The notes beneath the pieces were generated by a model, which made no database searches, was not told the origin of the DNA, and was given only the letters and a program-made list of their open reading frames with translations. The position numbers were made by a program, and so were the translations under genes. This document shows positions 42,425-49,729 of a stretch of DNA of 64,000 nucleotides, piece after piece; the stretch's first letter is position 1; each line of letters starts with the position of its first letter. The stretch lies in the NCBI GenBank assembly GCA_036276735.1, contig DASUOH010000023.1, positions 5,557 through 69,556 of the forward strand, in the 5' to 3' direction. This DNA comes from VRUE01 sp036276735. GTDB taxonomy: Bacteria; Actinomycetota; Thermoleophilia; Solirubrobacterales; 70-9.

Positions 42425-43537
42425 GTGGGCGATGGGCAAGACAGATGCCGGCGCAGCAAACCGTTCTCCCCCCGAGAGATGCTGCCGAAGGGCTGGATCG
42501 CGCAGGGCGGGGACGCCTTCGTCCGGGCGTTTTCGATGGTCGGGATCGCACAGCGCGATCTTTCCCCTCCCATCCAGCTCGTCTTCGACGACGTATGCGT
42601 CTTGATGATGTGGACGGCACTGCCGAGATTGGCTGTCGAGAACGCTCTCGAGATCCGCTCGAACGGAGAGGTGATCGTGAACCTCAATACGCCGGACGGA
42701 GCCGCCTCGCACGCGGAGGGACCCGTCGCTCTGTTCGTTGCGCACCCGGACCTGTCCGAGAACGCGGGCAAGGCGACCATTCGGACCGAAGAGGTCATTG
42801 CCCAGATCACGACCCTGGGGAGTCTCCTCCTCGCCTTCGAGCACCTCGAGGACTACTGGATCAAATTCCCGGGCGGCGCGCTATCAGGCGCTTCCCGCGT
42901 AATCCTCGATACGACGTGGTGGGAAGAGCCCAACCTGTCGAAGAACGCTCGAGACGGATGGCAGCTGGCGCAAGCGGCGATAGCGAGCTCCGCTGAGCCC
43001 GATCGGCTTCATCTGTCCCTGCGCTGGCTGGATGAGGCAAAACGAAGCGAGGCGACGGACGCTCTCCTCAAGCTGTGGTTCGCGCTCGAGATCTTGACGG
43101 GGACCTCCGATCGGAAGGCGGTGGCGAGGATCGATAGAGCGTTGAGCGCCGCCTATGAGATCAGCCGTGAGCAGGTCTCGTCGCAGTTCGGAATCGGCAG
43201 GATATTCGGGCTTCGATCGAAGATCGTCCACCACGGGCTTAAGGTTCACGTTCCAGGGCCCCTGCTGAACTATGTCGCCGGGATCTACGTCGACCTTCTG
43301 GTCTCACTGCTCGGGTTTCAGCTTGCCGGGCGGGCACGGGCTCGCTGCGAAGAGGCTGGCGGGATCGACAATCTGCTGCCGTCGGTGGTCGGTGGTCGGG
43401 CTGAGGAGAAAAACGCCGAGCGGGCGGCGGAAAAGGACCAGGAGCACGATGACGGCGAGGTCGGGCCTTTTCCCAGTCTCGGACGTGGCGCTTTCAACCT
43501 CGCCGCCGGCCCTTCGAAACCCTCGAGCGGACAGTAG
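42425..43537 (+). CDS. HEPN-like (ApeA-type) domain protein downstream of tRNA-Met
   Basis: 370 aa from a GTG at 42425; an ATG at 42479 (MLPKGWIAQGGDAFVRAF) is an alternative. The C-terminal third has the helical pattern and RxxxxH motif of HEPN RNases: LLKLWFALEILTGTSDRK, then LRSKIVHHGLKVHVPG (Arg and His six residues apart). The middle (GSLLLAFEHLEDYWIKFPGG) is not recognised. HEPN proteins with this motif are often toxin or abortive-infection effectors, but stand-alone large versions also have other roles. It begins 35 bases after the tRNA, a typical spot for acquired genes, and is relatively richer in AT-ending codons. Confidence 0.6.
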   Translation: MGDGQDRCRRSKPFSPREMLPKGWIAQGGDAFVRAFSMVGIAQRDLSPPIQLVFDDVCVLMMWTALPRLAVENALEIRSNGEVIVNLNTPDGAASHAEGPVALFVAHPDLSENAGKATIRTEEVIAQITTLGSLLLAFEHLEDYWIKFPGGALSGASRVILDTTWWEEPNLSKNARDGWQLAQAAIASSAEPDRLHLSLRWLDEAKRSEATDALLKLWFALEILTGTSDRKAVARIDRALSAAYEISREQVSSQFGIGRIFGLRSKIVHHGLKVHVPGPLLNYVAGIYVDLLVSLLGFQLAGRARARCEEAGGIDNLLPSVVGGRAEEKNAERAAEKDQEHDDGEVGPFPSLGRGAFNLAAGPSKPSSGQ

Positions 43538-43596
43538 ACATCGTCCCCACGGCGGCCGGCGCTAAGGTCGCCGGTGAAGCCACGTCTCCCCCACAC

Positions 43597-44007
43597 ATGC
43601 ACACCGTCAATCTGCGCTATTCCACGTCAGGCAACGCTGACGTCATCGACGTCACCGAGGCGACCGCTCGCTGTGTCGCCGACGCCGGCGTCACGGAGGG
43701 CCAGGCCCTGGCATTCGTGCGCGGCTCGACCGCGGCGATCGCGACGATGGAGTTCGAGCCGGGTGGCGTCCACGACCTGCGCGAGCTACTCGAGCGGTTG
43801 ATCCCGACGCAGGGCGACTACGAGCACAACCGGCTCAACCACGACTCCAACTCGCACGCCCACCAGCGGGCGACGCTGGTCGGGCCTTCGGAGGCGGTGC
43901 CGGTCGTGGACGGGCGCCTGGCGCTCGGCACGTGGCAGCAGCTGGTGCTGATCGACTTCGACGACCGGCCGCGCGAGCGGACCGTGATCGTCCAGGTGCT
44001 CGGCTGA
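43597..44007 (+). CDS. YjbQ / UPF0047 family protein (secondary thiamine-phosphate synthase-like)
   Basis: 136 aa. VIDVTEATARCVADAGVTEGQALAF, then STAAIATMEFEPGGVHDL, HDSNSHAHQRATLVGPSEAVPV and LGTWQQLVLIDFDDRPRERT are all YjbQ landmarks; the conserved His residues in NSHAHQR are thought to bind metal. YjbQ proteins show weak thiamine-phosphate synthase activity in some reports; the natural role is unknown. The gene is convergent with thrC. Confidence 0.9.
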   Translation: MHTVNLRYSTSGNADVIDVTEATARCVADAGVTEGQALAFVRGSTAAIATMEFEPGGVHDLRELLERLIPTQGDYEHNRLNHDSNSHAHQRATLVGPSEAVPVVDGRLALGTWQQLVLIDFDDRPRERTVIVQVLG

Positions 44008-44087
44008 ACTAGGTCGAACACTCCCGCCACACCGAACCTGCGGAATCGGCAGCAGCCGATGTCGGCCCGGCAGCGACTGGCCCCATC

Positions 44088-44138
44088 GCTTCCGGTGCGA
44101 CTTTGCCGCACATATCGGGGATAACTCGCACCGGAAGC
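44088..44138. repeat. 13-bp perfect inverted repeat between convergent genes
   Basis: GCTTCCGGTGCGA (44088-44100) is inverted as TCGCACCGGAAGC (44126-44138), 25 bases apart. It lies between yjbQ and thrC, so a two-way transcription end is likely, although no T-run follows. A smaller hairpin, ATCGGC-AGCA-GCCGAT, lies just before it. Confidence 0.6.
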
Positions 44139-44291
44139 CAGCCGGGCCGCACGGGCGCTTCTTGGCCGTGCCAGCTACCTCCCGCCAGCTGGTCTCCCGG
44201 CACTCGCGACGCCTGGTTGTCGCATCGGCACGGTCGGAACGGGCTACGAGCAGGTCGATCTAGACAGGCCGTACGCCTGGGTTGGGATCGT

Positions 44292-45608
44292 TCAGAGCGT
44301 CGGCTGGGCGGCACCGGCGCCGGCCTGCCGCAACTCGTTGAGCGTCGCCTCCATCGACTCGACGTCGCAGGAGACCATCGAGGGCCATGACTTCTCGGGA
44401 TGCTCGTCGAGCGTCTTGTAGCCGTTGCCGCTGATCACGGCGACGACGGTGTCGTCTGGGCCGAGCTTGCCCTCCTGGGCGAGCTTCATCGTCGCGGCGA
44501 TCGTCGTGCCGCCGGCCGGCTCGGTGAGGATGCCCTCGGTGGCGCCGAGCAGGTCAAGTGCCTCGAAGATCTCGGGGTCGGTCGCGGTCGCGGCCGAGCC
44601 GCCGCGCGACATCACCGCGTCGACGACCAGCGGCCCGTCGCCGGGCGCTCCGATCGCCAGCGAGTGCGCCGCCGTGTGCGGCGTTTGCGGCTGGACCTCA
44701 CCGCTGCCGTCGAGCACCGCGGTGGCGATCGGACCGCAACCCTCGGCCTGGGCGATGTGGATCTTGGTGGCGCCCGTCTCGGCCATGCCGATCGTCTCCA
44801 TCTCCCCCAGCCCCTTGTGGACGCGCGAGGAGAGGGTGCCGCCGGCGGCCGGGATCACGAAGTGGTCGGGCGAGCGCCAGTCGAGCTGCTCGACCACCTC
44901 GTAGGCGGTCGTCTTGGCCCCCTCGGCGTAAAAGGGCCGCAGCGTGATGTTGGTGAACTGGATGCCGGTCGCCAGGGCCAGCTCGCGGCAGGCCCGGTTC
45001 GCTTCGTCGTAGTTGCCGTCGAGCTGGATCACCTGCGCGCCGAGCGCCCGGCAGGCTCGCGCCTTGCCCCGCTCCATGTTGCTCGGGTAGAAGACGTAGG
45101 CGGCGACGCCCGCCTTTGAGGCGAGTGAGGCGACCGAGGTGCCGACGTTGCCGGTCGAGACGCAGCCCATCTCGGTCTTGCCCAGCTCCAGCAGGCGCGC
45201 GACTGCCATCGAGACGACCCGGTCCTTGTAGGAGAGGCTGGGCCGCTGCGTGCTGTCGTCCTTGAGGTAGAGCTTGCGCAGGCCGAGCTCGGCGCCGAGC
45301 CGGTCGGCGTGGATCAGCGGGGTGCGACCGCTGTAGCGGCCGACCCGGGCCTTGGCGCGCGCGTCGACAATCGGCAGCAGCTCCTCGAAGCGCCAGATGT
45401 TCAGCTCACGCGCTTCGGCCGGTCGGTTACCGATTCCGCGCTCGGCGATGCGCGCCTTCGCCAGTTCGTAGTCGTAGTCGATGTCGAGTCCCTGGCCGCA
45501 GCCGAGGCACTTGAAGGTCGTATCGAGCAGGGGCAGCCGGAGCCCACAGTCACGGCAGACCAGCTCCGTCGCGCAGGAGCGGGTGCGCTGGTCGGCCGCG
45601 AGGCTCAT
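44292..45608 (-). CDS. thrC: Threonine synthase
   Basis: 438 aa PLP enzyme converting O-phosphohomoserine to threonine. A zinc-ribbon-like N-terminus with four Cys (CRDCGLRLPLLDTTFKCLGC) is typical of the long form. The PLP Lys is in LSYKDRVVSMAVARLLELG, and CVSTGNVGTSVASLASKAGV with GVAAYVF-like sequence follows. The start ATG overlaps the stop of the 30-codon ORF upstream (ATGA), and a consensus-like promoter lies before that ORF. No hom or thrB is nearby. Confidence 0.92.
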   Translation of the reverse strand: MSLAADQRTRSCATELVCRDCGLRLPLLDTTFKCLGCGQGLDIDYDYELAKARIAERGIGNRPAEARELNIWRFEELLPIVDARAKARVGRYSGRTPLIHADRLGAELGLRKLYLKDDSTQRPSLSYKDRVVSMAVARLLELGKTEMGCVSTGNVGTSVASLASKAGVAAYVFYPSNMERGKARACRALGAQVIQLDGNYDEANRACRELALATGIQFTNITLRPFYAEGAKTTAYEVVEQLDWRSPDHFVIPAAGGTLSSRVHKGLGEMETIGMAETGATKIHIAQAEGCGPIATAVLDGSGEVQPQTPHTAAHSLAIGAPGDGPLVVDAVMSRGGSAATATDPEIFEALDLLGATEGILTEPAGGTTIAATMKLAQEGKLGPDDTVVAVISGNGYKTLDEHPEKSWPSMVSCDVESMEATLNELRQAGAGAAQPTL

Positions 45609-45697
45609 CGCCCCAGACCGGCTTTCCGGGCTCGCGAAGGCAGGCCGCCGGCCTTGGCGAACCGCTTCCTCCTCTTCCCCGTTATCCGTCCAACCAT
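45605..45697 (-). CDS. Small basic leader ORF coupled to thrC
   Basis: 30 codons, MVGRITGKRRKRFAKAGGLP, then SRARKAGLGR. Twelve of 30 residues are Arg or Lys. The start ATG (45695-45697) is only about 3 bases from the predicted transcription start, so translation would be leaderless, and the stop overlaps the thrC start. No threonine or isoleucine codon run typical of a thr attenuator is present. It could be a translational-coupling leader or a small RNA-binding protein. I do not recognise a family. Confidence 0.5.
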   Translation of the reverse strand: MVGRITGKRRKRFAKAGGLPSRARKAGLGR

Positions 45698-45706
45698 GAG
45701 CGAGTT

Positions 45707-45735
45707 TGTATAGCAGATGCCAAGGTAGCGATCAA
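45707..45735 (-). promoter_or_regulatory. Sigma-70-type promoter for the leader ORF and thrC
   Basis: On the minus strand TTGATC (45730-45735) and TATACA (45707-45712) are separated by exactly 17 bases. The predicted start near 45700 is next to the leader ATG. This is the clearest promoter in the window. Confidence 0.65.
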
Positions 45736-45740
45736 TAAAT

Positions 45741-47933
45741 CTAGACCGTGCTCTCATGCCGTGCCGGCGCCGGCCAGGGCGCACCAAGCTCCGCGCCTTC
45801 CTCAGCACCAAGCGCGATCAGCAACCGCTCGGCCGCGTGGGGGGCGAACGGCCAGAGAACCCGAGCGAGCAGTGCCAGCGCCTCCAGCAGCGCCTCGAAG
45901 TCCTGCCGGTCGAGCTGGCCGCGCCGCTTGACGATCCGCTTCTCGTAGTCCTGGATCCGCTCGAGGAGCCGGGTGACGTTGCGGACCGCCTTGTGCATCT
46001 GCAGCTCCTCGAGATCGGCGGTGATCCGCTCGACGCCGTTGTCGCACCATTTGCCGAGCCGCTCGCGCAGGAAGGCGGTATCCGCAGCCGCCTCAGCATC
46101 TCCGGCGGCATCGGCCGCGGCGGCAAGGCGCCCGTGCGTGTAGTCCCAGAGGTTGCGCAGGAAGCGGGAAGCGAAGCGGATCGCGCCGTCGTTCCAGTTG
46201 AGCGCCTTGGCCGGCCCGGCGGCGTAGAGGATTGCGAGCCGCAGCGTGTCGGCGCCGTGCTCGCCGACCAGCTCGTCAGGGTCGACGACGTTGCCCAGGT
46301 GCTTGCTCATCTTGCGCCCGTCGGCGACGACCATCTCGTGAAAGAGGCAGCCGGCGAAGGGCTCGCCGTCGCTGAGGAAAGAGAAGGGGCCGAGGTCGCG
46401 GAGGGCCTTGGTAACGACGCGCTGGTCGAAGACGAAGCTGCCGCTGTCGTTGCCGGCCACCAGCCGCTCCGAGGGCAGCCAGCGCTCCAGGTCGGGATGG
46501 CTGAACATCTCATCCTCGCGCGCCTCGGGTGGCACCGCGGCAGGCACCCAGAGCCAGAGGGCGTCGAAATGGCAATCAAGAGTGTCCGTCTCGCGTCGGG
46601 CCGGAGACTCGCACTTCGGGCACGGCGCCTCGACGAAGTCGGGCCGCTCGGCGAGCGGATTCCCCTGGCCGGTCGGCTCGACGTCGCGCGGCAGCCGCAC
46701 CGGCAGGTCCTCGACCGGCACAGGCACCGCGCCGCAGCGCTCGCAATGGATCACCGGTATCGGCGTCCCCCAGTAGCGCTGCCGCGAGATCGAGAAATCC
46801 GAGGCCCGATAGCGCCGCGCCGCGCGCACCTCGCCGGAAAAAGGGGGTAACTCCGTGGTGGTCGCAGTGACCCGGTCGACCCGCGCGGCGATCGCCTCGT
46901 CGGCCTCGTCTGCGGAGGGAATCCCAAGCGCCGCGGTCGGCCCGTAGCGAGCGTCCACCAGCGGCGAGAGCAGGACCGGCAGGTCGTTCCCGCCGGATCC
47001 CTTCACGGAGCGGCCGGTGTCGATCAGCGGCACGGCGGAAGCGTCGCGGGCGCTCCGCTCCCAGCCCCCGGAGCGCAGCTCGTCCAGCTGCGCCACCGCC
47101 TCGGGCTCGGTGGCCCAGCGCTCGATCTGCGGGTGCCGCGGTGAGAGCAGGACAAAGCTCGCCGCCGCGACAGCGTCGCCGTGCGGAGTGAAAGCGGTCA
47201 ACGTCCCGTCGCCGCCCTCGAGGTCGAGCTCGACGCCGTCGGTGCGGCCGAGGATGTAGCGCTGGGTCTTGAGCGAAAGCTCGTCCCAGCTCTCCAGGCC
47301 CTCGAGATTGCTGTCGTTCTCCTCGACGTAAGGGGCGACGCGCAGGAACCAGGTCGGGCGCCGGATCAGCCGCACGGGGTTGTGACAGCGCCAGCAGCGT
47401 CCGTCCTCGACCTGGAGCGCCGCCAGGGTGGTCTGGCAGGTATCGCACCAGTCGACCGTCGCGTCGTCCAGGTAGATCAGACCCGCCTCGAAGAGGGTGA
47501 CGAAGAGCCACTGCGACCAGCGGTATTGACTCTCGTCGGAGCTGTAGAAGGCGCGGCCGTAATCGAAAGAGAAGCCGAGCCGCTTCATCTGCCCCAGCAT
47601 TCGCTCGCCACAGCGCTCGACCCAGTCGGCCGGCCGGATGCCCCGCTCTATGGCCGCCATCTCGGCTGGGAGACCGAAGGCGTCGAATCCGAAGCCGAAG
47701 AGGACGGCGTCCCCCCTCGCCCGACGAAAGCGCGCGTAGGCGTCGCCGATCGAGTAGTCGCGCACGTGTCCCATATGGAGGTTGCCGGAAGTGAAGGGGC
47801 TCGACGGCTTCACATAGACGGCCGGGCGCCCGCCGTCCGGCGCCAGCGTCTCGAAGGCGCCGCGCTCCTCCCAGGCCGCCTGGCGCTCCGCCTCGATCGC
47901 GCTGGGGTCGTAGATCGGCTTCTCGGCGCTCAT
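45741..47933 (-). CDS. Divergent leucyl-tRNA synthetase-like class I synthetase
   Basis: 730 aa from the ATG at 47933. The HIGH motif is NLHMGHVRDYSIGDAYARF and the LeuRS-type FDAFGLPAEMAAI follows. The zinc-like knuckle CDTCQTTLAALQVEDGRCWRC is present, but the KMSKS loop reads KMSKH. Between them the editing (CP1) region is there but altered: the Thr-rich FTTRPDT block is FTPHGDAVAAASF and GTGAIMAVPAHD is GPTAALGIPSAD. The C-terminal LeuRS domain is missing (typical LeuRS is about 820-870 aa). It may be the sole LeuRS of a lineage with reduced editing, or a paralog; which is unknown. Confidence 0.8.
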   Translation of the reverse strand: MSAEKPIYDPSAIEAERQAAWEERGAFETLAPDGGRPAVYVKPSSPFTSGNLHMGHVRDYSIGDAYARFRRARGDAVLFGFGFDAFGLPAEMAAIERGIRPADWVERCGERMLGQMKRLGFSFDYGRAFYSSDESQYRWSQWLFVTLFEAGLIYLDDATVDWCDTCQTTLAALQVEDGRCWRCHNPVRLIRRPTWFLRVAPYVEENDSNLEGLESWDELSLKTQRYILGRTDGVELDLEGGDGTLTAFTPHGDAVAAASFVLLSPRHPQIERWATEPEAVAQLDELRSGGWERSARDASAVPLIDTGRSVKGSGGNDLPVLLSPLVDARYGPTAALGIPSADEADEAIAARVDRVTATTTELPPFSGEVRAARRYRASDFSISRQRYWGTPIPVIHCERCGAVPVPVEDLPVRLPRDVEPTGQGNPLAERPDFVEAPCPKCESPARRETDTLDCHFDALWLWVPAAVPPEAREDEMFSHPDLERWLPSERLVAGNDSGSFVFDQRVVTKALRDLGPFSFLSDGEPFAGCLFHEMVVADGRKMSKHLGNVVDPDELVGEHGADTLRLAILYAAGPAKALNWNDGAIRFASRFLRNLWDYTHGRLAAAADAAGDAEAAADTAFLRERLGKWCDNGVERITADLEELQMHKAVRNVTRLLERIQDYEKRIVKRRGQLDRQDFEALLEALALLARVLWPFAPHAAERLLIALGAEEGAELGAPWPAPARHESTV

Positions 47934-47957
47934 CTCTTCGCAGTCTGCCACGGACCG

Positions 47958-47986
47958 TTGACCGCCGGACCGTTGACGCATATGCT
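47958..47986 (+). promoter_or_regulatory. Candidate promoter for the gene at 48200
   Basis: TTGACC (47958-47963) and TATGCT (47981-47986) with a 17-base spacer. It overlaps a direct repeat, GGACCGTTGAC, present twice 15 bases apart, which could be a regulator site. Transcription from here would give a leader of about 200 bases. Confidence 0.45.
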
Positions 47987-48138
47987 GCCCAGCGAATGGT
48001 CAAAGACTTCCAAGCGGTTTTCTGGCGGCCAAGGTGTGACGGGACTGTCAAAAGAGTGCAAAAACGGCCGTTTGGAGGCGTTTTAAGCCCTTCACCGTCC
48101 GGGGGTGGACTTACCGTCGCTTAGCTAGAGAACGAGTC

Positions 48139-48170
48139 GGCCCCGGCGGCGCTTGCGACGCCCCGGGGCC
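48139..48170 (+). promoter_or_regulatory. Strong GC hairpin in the leader of the gene at 48200
   Basis: GGCCCCGG pairs with CCGGGGCC around an inner GGCG/CGCC stem and a 7-base loop. It lies 16 bases ahead of the Shine-Dalgarno region (AGGGAGG) and could control translation or termination. It is not followed by a T-run. Confidence 0.55.
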
Positions 48171-48199
48171 CGGCCGAGACCTGAAAGGGAGGTCCCAAC

Positions 48200-48556
48200 A
48201 TGAGAGAGGGTACGAGAACCGCCCTGCTGGTAGAAGGGCGCGTACACGAAGATTTGGTTAAGAGGGCGATCGCCGCCGCCGAGGAGGTGCCGCCCGAAGA
48301 CAGAGTCAGAACCGGGCTGGAGGCGGTGGTCGCCCACGCCGAGACCGACCCCGCCGCCACCCGGTCGGCCCTGAGCGAGCTTCGGACCGACCACGCGGCC
48401 CTGGATGAGTTGGAAGCGTGCCTTGGCGGAGGCAAGGAAACGACACTGGCCCTCGGCGCGGCGATTCAGGTGGCTCTATGCGAGCTCGATTCGCCGGAAC
48501 CCGATCTGCGGGCCCGCCTGCCGGAGCTGAGACGCTGGCTGGAGGCGGACTGGTAG
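48200..48556 (+). CDS. Hypothetical small helical protein
   Basis: 118 aa, ATG at 48200 with GGGAGG about 9 bases upstream. The protein is helical, acidic and has no signal peptide or membrane segment: EDLVKRAIAAAEEVPPEDRV and TDPAATRSALSELRTDHA. It is not recognised as a known domain. The gene has a long structured leader and its own candidate promoter, so it is probably regulated. Confidence 0.65.
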   Translation: MREGTRTALLVEGRVHEDLVKRAIAAAEEVPPEDRVRTGLEAVVAHAETDPAATRSALSELRTDHAALDELEACLGGGKETTLALGAAIQVALCELDSPEPDLRARLPELRRWLEADW

Positions 48557-48572
48557 CCGCACGGCGCGGCGG

Positions 48573-49004
48573 CTAGCTCGCGAAAGTCCAGAGCTTGTTG
48601 CCGATGAAGTTGAACGGCATCGCTACTGCGACCGCGATCGCCTGGGACACGACGCTGCCCAGCTCGGCGCCGGCGACCAGCGCTTCCAACACGGCGAGGT
48701 TGACGATCAGCGCGGCGACGCTCACGACCAGGAAACGAACCGCCTGGAAGCCGGCGCGGTCCTCGCTCGCGTCGAAGGTCCAGTGGCGATTCCAGAGGAA
48801 GTTGTTGGTGACCGCAACGCAGAACGCGCCGACCGCGGCGAGCGAATGACGGGCCTCGACGCTGTCGGCGAGCACGATGAAGACGCCGAGGTTGATGACG
48901 TAGCCCGAACAGCCGACCAGCCCGAACTTGAGCAGCTGCAGCCAGCTCGCCGGGCGGCGCGCTGCGGCGCCGATCCTGTAGGCAAGCGCGGTGGCCGGGG
49001 TCAT
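48573..49004 (-). CDS. GtrA family membrane protein
   Basis: 143 aa with four hydrophobic helices (LLKFGLVGCSGYVINLGVFI, VGAFCVAVTNNFLWNRHWTF, VRFLVVSVAALIVNLAVLEAL, VSQAIAVAVAMPFNFIGNKLW). The motifs NNFLWNRHWTF and FNFIGNKLWTF are the GtrA signature. GtrA proteins assist transfer or flipping of lipid-linked sugars. No glycosyltransferase partner is adjacent. Confidence 0.88.
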   Translation of the reverse strand: MTPATALAYRIGAAARRPASWLQLLKFGLVGCSGYVINLGVFIVLADSVEARHSLAAVGAFCVAVTNNFLWNRHWTFDASEDRAGFQAVRFLVVSVAALIVNLAVLEALVAGAELGSVVSQAIAVAVAMPFNFIGNKLWTFAS

Positions 49005-49048
49005 CTCGACGGGGTCATCGGGCTACGGGGCGTAATCTTCCGGGCCGC

Positions 49049-49675
49049 ATGCGGCTGGGAATCGCAATCTTTGCAGTCCTGGCGGCGGGTGCGGGCGCCG
49101 GCCTGGCGATCGCCGCGGACGACGGCTCCGATGCCAGCGCAAGCGGTGCGGCGCTGCCGGGCGAACCTCGCGTCGAAGTGATCTCCCCCCGCAACGGCGC
49201 CCGCCAGGAAAGTCGTGCCGTGGTCGTCAAGGTCAGGGTGCGCAATTTCCGGCTTGCACCCGAGAGCTTCGGCGGTGAACCGCGGCTCGGACAGGGCCAC
49301 CTGCGCTTCTCCCTCAACCGCGTGCCCGACTGCGTCGACCCGGTGAAACTGCAGCGGGCCGAGGAAAGCCCGATCGGCCGTGGCCGCCTGGTTGGCGCCT
49401 CGTTCGACTTCCCCCGCTTCTCAGGACCGAACGGCCTGCTCGCCGAGCGGATCGGCGCCAGCGGCAGCTACTCCCCGGCAACCCGGCCCGAGATCTACTA
49501 CCACGAACTGCCGGCGGGCTTCTACCGGCTCGTGATCACCCTCGCGCAGAACAATGGGGCCACGACGCCGTATCACGCCGTCACCAACTTCCAGATCCTG
49601 CCGCCGCCGGGTCACGGCGCCCACCCATGCAAAGGCGGCAAAGTGACCAGCGCCAAGGCCGCCGTCTTTGACTAA
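49049..49675 (+). CDS. Hypothetical secreted protein
   Basis: 208 aa. A signal peptide (MRLGIAIFAVLAAGAGAGLA) precedes an extracellular domain rich in beta strands (RVEVISPRNGARQESRAVVV, KVRVRNFRLAPESFGG), with Cys at VPDCVDP and HPCKGG that may pair. The block FYRLVITLAQNNGATTPYHAVT suggests an Ig-like or copper-binding-like fold. Not assigned to a characterised family. It is transcribed away from gtrA and toward the ABC exporter. Confidence 0.65.
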   Translation: MRLGIAIFAVLAAGAGAGLAIAADDGSDASASGAALPGEPRVEVISPRNGARQESRAVVVKVRVRNFRLAPESFGGEPRLGQGHLRFSLNRVPDCVDPVKLQRAEESPIGRGRLVGASFDFPRFSGPNGLLAERIGASGSYSPATRPEIYYHELPAGFYRLVITLAQNNGATTPYHAVTNFQILPPPGHGAHPCKGGKVTSAKAAVFD

Positions 49676-49729
49676 CACTCCCGCCTGGGGAATCCGGGCG
49701 GCCTTTACTTCACTTTGTATAGTGGCTCA

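Noticed and set aside
45605..45811. Longer 68-codon version of the thrC leader ORF
   Set aside because: It would begin inside leuS and upstream of the promoter, so only the 30-codon ATG form at 45697 is kept.
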